64,000 bases of DNA from Hyaloscypha bicolor E (taxonomy: Eukaryota > Ascomycota > Leotiomycetes > Helotiales > Hyaloscyphaceae). The stretch lies in assembly GCF_002865645.1 (NCBI RefSeq), contig NW_020194512.1:4427147-4491146 (forward strand). The letters are read 5' to 3'. The position numbers were made by a program, and so were the translations under genes. The notes beneath the pieces are model-generated. The model worked only from the letters and a program-made list of their open reading frames with translations. It ran no database searches and was not told the origin of the DNA. Positions 47,643 to 57,599 of this stretch are shown here, in pieces. Every line of letters begins with the position of its first letter. Positions within the stretch are counted from its first letter, which is position 1.

Positions 47643-48107
47643 TACCTCTTATGTGAGGCCCCTTTTTTGGTAAAAGGTAAGAATGCCAGTGCACTAATTA
47701 GTGCGTGCGCTATTAACTAATACACTTTCCGGTAAAAGGGATTTCGGTAAAAGGGCACCTCCCCTACCACCCCCCACCCCCCTTTAAATAAGCATTCCCT
47801 CGTCTCAAAGCACGTACTCGTCATATTCTCGTATAATCCGATTCACAGGGTTACTATCTGCCATGTCTACAAGTCCTGCGTCATTCCAGGGGCACGTAGT
47901 CAAGAGCGGCACCTGCGAGCGCAGCCACACTAACTCTTGGGAAACGAGCTCAAGGCGACTACATAGCTCCTCAGTAGCTATAACCTAAGGAGTATAGCCG
48001 AGCTCAGAGAGCATAAGCCCCGGCCCGAAGACAGGTGCCAGATAATTAAGCACCTGGTTAGCTATAACGGTATCTACTGTCTATAGCCGTAGTATAGCTA
48101 TAGCACC
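47643..48107. repeat. ~460-bp direct repeat, left copy
   Basis: Matches 52260-52714 from tacctcttatgtgaggcccc to the accc/tacc end, with mostly C/T and G/A differences. It holds a perfect 14-bp palindrome GCACTAATTAGTGC (47691-47704) and a minus-strand reading frame (next entry). The helicase frame begins within two bases of its right end. Confidence 0.8.
47805..48107 (-). pseudogene. Antisense ORF tail inside the direct repeat
   Basis: On the minus strand, about 100 codons end at TGA 47805: APVFGPGLMLSELGYTP, then VIATEELCSRLELVSQELV, then DMADSNPVNRIIREYDEYVL. A few stops (TAG) interrupt it at likely Gln codons. The right copy keeps the same reading (CSRLELVSQELVWLR), so it is truly coding. 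The family is unknown to me; the 5' part is missing because the repeat ends there. Confidence 0.55.
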
Positions 48108-48108
48108 C

Positions 48109-51100
48109 GCCATCTCCCCAAGATAAAGGAGTACTAGGCTACTTGCCACAAGACCAAAATAAGGTCTCATGAGAGTAATTAGTCATGGAAAGAGTACAAG
48201 CTACAGATATACTTTACTACAAAGGGCCGGATTAATTATTTTGTAGTGGTAGATAGGGAGAAAGGCAGGGAAATAGCCAGAGGCTCTATGTTATTGACTG
48301 AGCCAGAGAAGGAACTATTTAAGTAATTAGAGAAAAATTACGAGGATATGAAATACGATCTTGAGAAGCAAGCAACTATAGTCCAGGATATTGGAGATTC
48401 AAGGTCAGAAAGGGTACCATGGCTACACGACATAACGGGTTTTCCATATTACCTGACTATACTAAAGGACGAGGAGATCTGGAGCTCGTATAAGCTATTA
48501 CCGAAGAAAGAGCTTGATGCGGATAGTGAGGATACTAAGAATCCTAATCTCGTCCGAATTTTAGTTATAGCCAAGGCTGCCTTGAGAGACGCATACTGGT
48601 TATATAGCGACATCTCGCTAGACCGGAAAATGACACAGCAGCAGGCTAATATCCTGAACGAATTCTATACTGGGGCTTTAGGTAAAGCAGATAGGTTCCG
48701 GTATTTCAAGAACATATTAACCCTAGTTACCTACTTTACTACCATAAAGCAGTTATTAGTGTACTACTACCGTATAATGTATTATAAAGGCGGCCATTTT
48801 ACCCGGGCTAAGCCAGAGCAAGTACTGCCCGGGGATGTTATCTAGCCGACTACTTTACAGATCCAAGCTATGAATGAGATTATAGAAGCCTTGGCTATTA
48901 AGGATGTGGAGGAGGCTAAGCTAGCTCTTAAGTATGCTATTCGGCGACTTTACTTAGCTCTAATTTGCCACACTATTAGTAGCGTGCCGTTCAAGTCCCT
49001 TGTCTTGAGTTTCTGTACTATGCTAAGTAGGAAAGTCTGTGGGAAAGGCCGGGGATTATGGGAGGAGCCGGGGAATTTCAATAGCTATTTATTAGCTCTG
49101 ACCTGGACTGCTTAGCTAGTACTTTTTAACTATACTTGTTTCCAAGAGCAAGATAACAAAGATCAAATCCCCGTCTTTCTCGCCAAGATCTATAAGAAGT
49201 TCTTCCAGTAGCTAGCTAAGACCCTGTTTGGGCATATTCTATAGTAGAGGCTATACTTATTTAAGGTTAGAAAAGCTACTATTACAAAACACCAAGCTCG
49301 GTAGTCCTTGGACGGGCAAATAATGGAATATTATGGGGTGGAATTACAGATATTGCAGATCTCTGACTTAGTGGTTTCCGAATATTAATAAGCCCATATC
49401 CTACTCTATAATAAGCTCCTGTTCCAAGCCAAGGACCTCATTCTAATAGAATCGTGGAGGCTGAAGGATAACCTAGATCTGGAAGATTTTGGCAGCTCGT
49501 GGCTCTCTTATCCTAGCAATACCGAGTTTCTAGAGGGTACTGAGCTCGCTCTTATCCGGCAGATCCAGGGCAATACTAAGCTCCGGGCCATGTTCTTAAC
49601 TAATAGCAAGGATAGGAGCATGGTCTTATATCCAAAGGCTATGGCTATTTACGAGGCACATACTTAGGAATTCCTAGAGCGGGTATTAGTATTATTCCAT
49701 ATCCCCGGCGGCCCACCGTTGCGAGCGTCCGAGTTACTATTAGTAATGTGGTGTAATAATACTCGATAGCGCCACTTATTAATATGGGAGAAGCTGGTTA
49801 TAATCTATACCCAGTATTATAAGGGTCAGTAGCAGTCCGGCATATATAAGGACAATATCCAATTCTTACCAAAGGCAATTAGGGATCTATTACTTTCGTA
49901 TATTACATATGTCCTGCCTCTAAGGCAACTATTCTTCTAATAGCAGACTCCAGGTGCTCTCATCTCTCCATACCTCTGGGCTAAGCTAGACGGGACAGTG
50001 TGGGCTAATAGGACGCTTTCGGCCTGCCTAATAAAAGCATGTGCTCGTACCAAGGTACCGCGCCTATATATATTAAACTAGTAATAATTCGCAGTATTAA
50101 TTATAAAGGAGAAGTTTTCCGTCAAGGAACGGGCGAATTTTGATCTTGAGGAGGGTATAGGGGAGGATATTAAGGATGAGCTAGATCTGGTTACTCTGGT
50201 AGAACTAAGTAATCACACATACTATACTTTTAATTATATATATACTAGAATAATAACGCTTACCATAAATACTCTACTATACCGGAATTACCGAGCATCC
50301 GAGAGTTAGCGTACGTTCTTCCGGTTTAACTATATTCTGCAGGGAAAGAGGCCGCGGGGTGCTTTAGAGACACTGTCACTACGAATACTGGATGCTTCCA
50401 AGCGTGGTCAGATGCGTAGGAGGGGTACATACTCCGAGGCTAATTTACTAGCTATTACTCGGAAACTATATAATATACCAGGCTTGTAATTCCGGGTCCC
50501 CGGTTAGCGGAATAGAGTGCTTACTATTATGGGGCCTCAGCCAGCCGAGCAGGTAGTTCTAGTAATAGGAACCGGCTCCGGTAAGACTTTGGTTATTATA
50601 ATTAGAGCTATAATTACAGATACTGGGACTATAATCCTGGTTCTGCCAATGGTTACTCTACGGGGCAATATACTAAGACGCTTTTACGAAGTAGGCATCC
50701 GGCCACTGATCTGGTCCGTTAATTACCGACGGTCAGCTTTATTAGTTATTATGTTAGCCAAAGCTGCGTATACTCAAGGCTTTCTTGAATACTATCACAT
50801 TCTAGTTAGTAAGCAGAAGCTAGACCGTATTATAATTAACGAGGGTCATCTCACTATTATAGCCAGTAACTACCGGCTATATATGGCCTAACTGGGCTGG
50901 TATATCCGGCAGATCAGGACGCAGACAGTCTAGCTAACAGCCACACTTCCCCTAGTAATACAAGAAGAGTTTATCGAGCATAATAAGCTCGTAAAGCCCA
51001 GGATCATCCGGGAGTCGACTAACCGGCCTAATATCAAGTACATAGTCAGCTTTAAAGCTAGACCCGGGCCCTTGATTGAGAAAGCTGCCAATCTGGTACA

Positions 51101-52190
51101 GGCATACTGGCCTAAGCAGGAGATCTTCGACTACTCCCGGGATAAGATTATTATCTACTGCCGTATACGGAACGAAGTGGCTCAGCTTACTAACCTTCTA
51201 TAGTGTCTATTATATACCTCCGAATCAGGGTCTAACGAGGAAAAGGCTACTATTCTCTCCCAGTGAATTACTAATAAAGACCAGCCCGTAATTATAGCCA
51301 CGTCTGCTCTCGGGATTAGGTTTAACTATCCTCACGTATAATAGGTAGTTCACGTGGATACGCCTAGCGAAGTATCTGCCTTCTCTCAGGAATCTGGTAG
51401 AGCAGGCCAAGACAGTGGGAAGGCTTCTTCTATTATCCTCTTATATTCCGGGTGGAAGCCGTAAGCAGATGGGTCCCTCTCTCCCGATCGGGAGGCCATG
51501 TAGCTATATTTGACCCAGTAATACTACTTCCGGGGCATCCTCAGCCAGTTTTTGGACGATCGGCCAAATTGGCGGTGGTATATGGCGGGCGAAGAGATGT
51601 GCCAGGTCTGTAGAGAGCCTCATGCCAAAGCCCGGCCTCTCGACTTGAAATTTGAGTTGGCAGTAACCAGAGGAATGCAATTTACTAGTCCGGATGAGGT
51701 GTTATGGCAAGATCATGTCCGAGATCAGGTACTTAATAGCTATGAGCAAGACCTTGAAGTCATGTTAGGCAGTTATCTCTATTATTATATGCTTGGCCGT
51801 AAATTCAATCACGTACCAGGTACTTGCTCCCGGCAGTTCCACTGGATCCATGCGAAGAATAAGGCGTACCAGACGCGGAAGAGGGAAGAGAAGGAGTGGA
51901 TTTAGCGGTATGTGGCTTACTGGAACTACTACCAGCCGCAGGATATTTGCCAGGTAGCGGATCCAGAGTATAAGGAAGCAGAATGTCAGTTCCCTGACAT
52001 GGTTATACTGCTCTATTACGGGGTATATAAACGGGCGGGTGATAGTAATTGGCTATAGAAGCACTTCCGGCGGACGTTCCAGACCGAACTTGAGTATATG
52101 CTCTGGCTTGGAGAGACGGCATTACTCGAGGGGAATGAGTGTATCCAGGCCAATTATATAGTAGCTCTTGCTCTGGCCGAACTAGGGTAA
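48109..52190 (+). pseudogene. RecQ-type DNA helicase, RIP-inactivated
   Basis: One plus-strand frame runs from the left repeat edge to TAA 52188 (about 1,360 codons) with no frameshift and about 30 in-frame stops. Nearly all stops are TAG/TAA at positions expected for Gln or Trp, plus one TGA. Upstream part: WKEYKLQIYFTTKGRINYFVV, then a long region with PPLRASELLLVMWCNN. ATPase part from ~50510: motif I VIGTGSGKTLV; motif II IINEGHL (canonical DECH is lost); motif III LTATLP; a C-terminal helicase domain with VIIATSALGIRFNYPHV; and motif VI QESGRAGQD, where the usual RD is now QD. A late Cys-rich stretch (CQVCREPHA) follows. Fungal RecQ helicases of this sort are often subtelomeric repeats; that setting here is inferred. 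The N-terminus appears cut at the repeat edge. Non-functional. Confidence 0.8.
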
Positions 52191-52259
52191 GCTTAGGACT
52201 ATGGAGTTTTATTGTATATTGCAGAATATAGAGGTTAGAATATAGAGGCTAGTTAATAC

Positions 52260-52714
52260 CTACCCCTTATGCGGGGCCCCTTTTTCGGTAAAAGGTGAGA
52301 ATGCCCGTATACTGATTAGTGTGTGCGCCGCTAACTAATGCATTTTCTAGTAAAAGGGATTTCGGTAAAGGGGCACCTCCCCTACTACCTTTTAATAAGT
52401 ATTCCCTTGTCTCAAAGTGCGTTCTCATTATATTATTATATAATCTAGCTTATAGAGTTACTATCTATTATGCCTGCAAGTCCTGTATTATCCTAGAGGC
52501 ATATAGTCAAGAGCGGTACCTGCAAGCGCAGCCACACTAACTCTTGGGAAACGAGCTCAAGGCGACTGCAAAGCTTCTTAATAGCTATAACTTGAGGGGT
52601 GTGGCCGAGCTAAGAGAGTACAAGCCCCGGCCTAAAGATAAGTGCCAGATAACTGAGTACCTAGTTAGCTATAATAGCATTTACTATCTATAGCCATAGT
52701 ATAGCTATAATACC
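52260..52714. repeat. ~460-bp direct repeat, right copy
   Basis: Same sequence as 47643-48107, beginning ccccttatgcggggcccc and ending at about 52714. More AT-rich than the left copy. The antisense frame is still readable in part (CSRLELVSQELVWLR). DNA on its right is unrelated to the helicase. Confidence 0.8.
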
Positions 52715-52825
52715 TGCTTATAGGGCTGGGTCTTATATATTAAAACAAGAAATTACTTTGCAAAACTCTATTACCTAGTATAGGCTAAGCAAGAACTAAC
52801 TATAATTAAATAGTAATTACTAAAA

Positions 52826-52897
52826 GGCCCGATAGTATAATAGTAACATATAGAGTTAGCAAACTCTATAGCCTAGGTTTGATTCCTAGTTGGGCTC
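52826..52897 (+). tRNA. tRNA-like sequence (pseudo-tRNA or SINE head)
   Basis: The 7-bp acceptor stem GGCCCGA/TTGGGCT pairs fully with two G-U. The A-box-like TAGTATAATAGTAAC and the B-box GGTTTGATTCC with T-stem CTAGG/CCTAG are clear. The anticodon arm TAGAG/CTCTA has an eight-base loop and no clean anticodon. C-to-T type damage would explain the departures. A T-run follows some 50 bases downstream. Either a decayed tRNA gene or the head of a tRNA-derived SINE. Confidence 0.5.
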
Positions 52898-53542
52898 CTG
52901 ATTTGCTTCTTGATAAATGCTCCTGTAGTGTTTGGTAATAAGTAGATCTATTTTTTTTAGTCTTATTTTTTAAGCAAGAGATATTATATAGGGACGCTAG
53001 TCCAGCTTCAAGAAGTATATAAAGCCCTCCTCGCCCGCCCTTCGCCTTTCCTTCTCTCCTTCCCTTCTCTTCTCCCGCTTTCTTCTCCTCTGGCCGCTTC
53101 TCCTTCTCTTCTCCTTACTTCCTCCCGATTAAATAAGTAAGGAGTAGAGGTAGTATAAGAACCAGAATAGCAAAAGAATTAGTAGCCAGTTATATTCTAG
53201 GGTTTTATTCCCTAAGCTTTCCTATACAGGTCGTTTTATTGGGTACTCACCCCGGAAAGAAACCACTCACGTTACCTGCCGGGGCTTTAAATCTATAGTC
53301 AGCTCACTAGTATAGCGTACTCGAGACTATTTATAGACCGACTGCCCTGCTCCCTCCTTCCGGAAGGCTATTAATACCCGAAATAGTAATAAGGAGGCCG
53401 GAGCTTCCGTCATGTTATAGCTAAGGGGTCGCCACAATAGTAAGAATGCATATAGTTAGTTCCAATTATATCACGAAGGCTTGGTATTAGGCTTTTAGTA
53501 AATCAAAAAAGCTTATTTTAATATATATAACCTAGAGCCAAA
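52898..53542. other. Mixed-composition block with a long pyrimidine tract
   Basis: A TATA-like word (atataaagccc near 53020) precedes a ~100-base pyrimidine-rich run (53030-53130), then C-rich sequence. This looks like a promoter region, perhaps of a decayed LTR element, but no second copy exists in the window. No reading frame recognised. Confidence 0.35.
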
Positions 53543-53587
53543 GTGAATGCAGTCACGTGCTCGCTTAAGTCACGTGACTGCATTTAC
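53543..53587. repeat. 17-bp inverted repeat with CACGTG
   Basis: GTGAATGCAGTCACGTG (53543-53559) pairs with CACGTGACTGCATTTAC (53571-53587) with one mismatch across an 11-base loop. Could be a terminal structure of a decayed element or a binding site. Confidence 0.7.
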
Positions 53588-54109
53588 TCGAGGCGTCCTA
53601 GTAAAATCCACTAGCTAATTTAATTATAAGTACTATAAGCTAGTAGGATATATAGCCTAGCTTAAATTAACCTAGCCCCTTTAAAGAAAGAAATTATATA
53701 ATTATATATTACTTGAGCCCTCTCTTACTTAAAAGTAAGAAATTAGTTTCTAGATTCTATTATATAATATAAACTAAATAAATATATTATATACTTTTCT
53801 ATAATATCTTGAATTTATTTCTTTATAAAACTCTTATCCTTTTTATTTCTTTTACTCTTTTTTATTATTTAAATTTTTGAAGTAATTTATAAGACTTTAT
53901 ATATTTATTTTTCTAATAGCCTAATCTAATTAAATATTAAAAGAAGATATAAAATTAGAGTTTAGATTCTAAGTTTATTAGAAATAAATAAAAGAAATTA
54001 ATCTAGTATTATTATAAATATAAATTATATAAATATAATAAATTATTATAAATAATTTATATAATAATAATAAGAAAGAAAGAAGACTTAAAGTATAAAA
54101 GGAATTCTG
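53588..54109. other. AT-rich DNA
   Basis: No coding or repeat signal recognised. Confidence 0.3.
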
Positions 54110-55290
54110 AAATTAAAATATATTTTATTTATAATATTTAAATTATAAATAAAATAAAAAATAAGAAAAAGAAAAAAAGAAATAAAAAAGAAAAAGAAAT
54201 AAGATTTTATTTAGAAGAGATAAAAGAAATTTTCTATATATTAAAGGAAAAAATATAAGAATTAAAATTAAAGAAATTTAGTACTATATATAAAGAGAGA
54301 ATATTTAAATTATAAATTAAATTTTAAGTATATTTTTAAAATTTAAAATATTAAAAGAATAAGAGAAAAAGAGAGATAGAATATAAGAAGAATTATAAAA
54401 GAAGGTAAGAAGAAAGATAGAAAAGAAATTAAAGAAATATAATAAAAAAAAAAGTAATAATAATTAAAATAAAGAAGAAGAGAGAAAAAGCGAAAATTAA
54501 AAGTTAATAAAACAAAATAAAGAAAAGAAGAAAATAAAATAAAAAAGAAAAGAATAAGTTAAATAATATTATAGTTATATTTTTTTAATAATAGAAGTTA
54601 GCTTTATATATTCGAATTAAGAAGTTCTAGATAAGAATTCAAATAAGATAAATAATATTATAAGATAATAATAAGAAGTATTATATAATTATAAGTATAA
54701 AAATACTATATTAGTTAAGTATAAAGCTTTAAATATAATAGAAAGTATTTTATTTATATAGACTTTTATATTATATAAATTCTATAAAAATAACTAGAAT
54801 TCCTCGAGATTTCTTATATAATCTAATACCTATAATTTCTACTTAAGGTTCTATAATATAGTAAGTACTATATTAAATATATAATAAATACTAAAGAAAA
54901 AAGAAAATAAAAACGAATTTATAAAAGAAGTAAAATTAATAAAAGAAAGAAAAAGAGTTAATAGAATTTCGAAAAAATATAAGCCTAAATAATAAAATAA
55001 TTTTAAAGAAAAGTAAGTTAGATATAATAAATATATTAAAAGAAAGAGAAGTTAGAATTAAAAATAGAGGTAATAAGTAAAAAAGAATATAAGAAGTAAA
55101 TAAGAAATAATTAAGAAAAAAGATAGTTTAATAGAAAAAATAAATAAAAGAAGAGTTTTATAAGCTAAAGGGAATTATAATAAGAGAAGTAATATAAGAA
55201 AAAAGTTATAATTAAAAAGAAAAAGATAAGGAAAAAGAAGAAGTTAGAACGAGAGAGTAATAGAGAGAGAAGAGTAGCAGGAAAGGGAAA
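54110..55290 (+). other. Purine-rich strand-asymmetric block
   Basis: The plus strand is dominated by A and G with few C, over more than 1 kb, ending in gagagagtaatagagagagaag. All frames give Lys/Glu/Arg/Ile-rich strings with stops. One short readable patch is TRIPRDFLYNLIPIISTQGS near 54790-54850. It may be a decayed coding segment; I cannot name it. Confidence 0.35.
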
Positions 55291-55308
55291 GTAGTAGGTT
55301 TAGGAAAG

Positions 55309-56225
55309 TCAAATGCCTGAAAAGCAGGCACGTAAGTAAGGCGGTTTTAAAAAACACATATTAGCGAGAAGCTCCCTCACCAAAATCATATAATTAATAA
55401 CTCAATATTAAATAACGGGCAAATAGCTATAAGTTAGGTACCGAAATAATTGTGTATTACTAGGTTTTTAAAAGGTTATAGCTATATATTACGCATTAGT
55501 TATATAGCAGATTAATCGTGATTTCATAGCAAGAATATATGTATTAAGAGCCGAAAAAGCGTAATACACGTAATATTAGTAATAACTCGACAAATAACGG
55601 GCAAATAGCTATAAGTTAGGTACCGAAATAATCATATATTGCCAGGTTTTTAAAAGGTTATAGCTATATATTACGTATTAGTTATATAGCAGATTAATTA
55701 CGATTTTATAGCGAGAGTACACGTATTAAGAGCCAAAAAAGCATAACACACGTAATGTCGGTAATAACTCGACAAATAACGGGCAAATAGCTATAAGTTA
55801 GGTACTAAAATAATCGCATATTACTAGGTTTTTAAAAGGTTATAGCTATATATTACGCATTAGTTACATAATAGATTAATCGCGATTTCATAGCAAGAGT
55901 ATACGTATTAAGAGCCGAAAAAGCGTAACACACGTGATATTGGTAATAACTCGATAAATAACGGGCAAATAGCTATAAGTTAGGTACCGAAATAATCACA
56001 TATTACCAGGTTTTTAAAAGATTATAGCTATATATTATGCATTAGTTATATAGCAGATTAATTACGATTTTATAGCGAGAGTATATGTATTAAGAGCCAA
56101 AAAAGTATAATACACGTAATATATATATCTTAATAAAACTAATATTATATTATTAATAACTTTCTTTATATTAGTTTAAGGCCCTAAAAGGCTACGAATT
56201 AAGTACTAAATTAATTATATATATT
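55309..56225. repeat. Tandem-repeat element, copy C (four ~182-bp units)
   Basis: Head TCAAATGCCTGAAAAGCAGG and AAGGCGGTTTTAAAAAACACA, units starting at 55396, 55581, 55763 and 55945 (185, 182, 182 apart), tail TTATATTAGTTTAAGGCCC. This is the least RIPed copy: many CG/CA words remain where copies A and B have T or A. No coding capacity seen. Confidence 0.8.
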
Positions 56226-57599
56226 ATAATAGAAAGTATATATTTTAGGATTTAATATATTATAATACACATAATAAATTTATTACCGAGAGTTTAGAAC
56301 TCGCTTAAAGATTAAGGCTAGAGGCGCTTCCTAAATCTAAACCCCTTTTACTCTTAGTATAATTAATAATAATTTTTTTAGATATTACTCCTAAATAAGC
56401 TAATTCTTTAATAGCCTTTTACTCCCGAACCCTTAGTAAATTGTTACCGGATTTCAATCTTTTATTTCTGAATCTAATTCTCTAAGAATACCTTGCCTAA
56501 AGAAAAGTAAAGAAGAAAAGAAAGAAATAAGGCGCAAAAGTAATATAGCTAGATAAGCACGCTAGCGGGAAAAGCATTAATAAGTTCCAGATCCCAATTT
56601 AATAGGTTATTATTCGCTTACTTATATTCCCTCAAGCTCCTTCTATTTGCTATAGATTTAATAACTAATATATGCCTTTTCCTAGCTTCTTTAAATACTA
56701 TTTAGTAATCTTCTCCTTAATAACCTCCTCCTTAATAACCTCCTCCTTAATAACCTCCTCCTTAATAACCTCCTCCTCCTTTATAACCTTCTTCCTTAGA
56801 TATACTAATCTTTTTAACTCTAATTATATAGTAGCCTAACTCTTTATATATATTACCTTCTCGCTATATCCAAGAATATTCAAATACTACAAGCACTTCA
56901 AGTATAGAGCTACTCGGCTTCTAAATGCTATTAATTTGACCTCGAAATATATAAGAATTATTAACTAGATATTAAAGATCTATACCTAATTCTATAGGAC
57001 TTTTATTATAGAGTATAGGCCTGCCTTACATAATATAAGAGCCTGCTATTCGCAAATCTGCTAGAATTCGAGAGCAAAGTACCAAGTTATTACTAACTAA
57101 ATAAGAAATTACTACCCGCTTATCTGCGAGAATCCGAGAACGAAATATTAAATAATAATTACCTAATAGTAAATATTATAAAGAGACCCAAGAGATCCCT
57201 AGCGAGACCTAAAAGACTTCCTACTTAAGCCCAAGTATTATAAGTACTACCTTACCTCATAATTCTTCCGAAAATATAGTGGCTTTCTAGCTAATTATTA
57301 CTGAATTAATAACCGTATCCCCGCAAATTCACTATAAATACGAATCTCCTAGATACTTATAACCGAGAAATAAGGGGCAGATACATATACGTTCTATAGA
57401 GCCTATTATGCAAATGAGCTACGAATTTGGCGAGGCCTATGGGATTAGGTATTTGTAATATATAAGTAACAAGGAATCAGAACCTATTAATTAATCTTAA
57501 GGAAGTTAATAATTCATTCTCTAAATACTAACTATTTGCTAGGATACTAATCTGGAACCTCTAAATTTACGAGACCGGAATAGGGATCCCTTGCCAAGT
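56226..57599. other. Degraded, moderately AT-rich DNA
   Basis: Possible 5' part of the long plus-strand ORF that follows, but I see no firm motif. It contains the 15-bp minisatellite at 56716-56775. Confidence 0.3.
56716..56775. repeat. 15-bp minisatellite
   Basis: Four tandem copies of cttaataacctcctc. Confidence 0.8.

Noticed and set aside
48109..52190. Stop-codon reassignment or readthrough in the helicase frame
   Set aside because: The stops sit at former Gln/Trp codons amid C-to-T and G-to-A changes that also destroy catalytic motifs, and the intact genes in the window use TAG and TAA as ordinary terminators. RIP explains it better.
47643..52714. Direct repeats as ordinary retrotransposon LTRs
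   Set aside because: Between them I find no gag, reverse transcriptase or integrase, and the repeats carry an antisense coding tail, so a retrotransposon reading is not supported.
55396..56120. CRISPR-like array in the four ~182-bp units
   Set aside because: Units are contiguous tandem repeats without unique spacers, in a eukaryotic genome.
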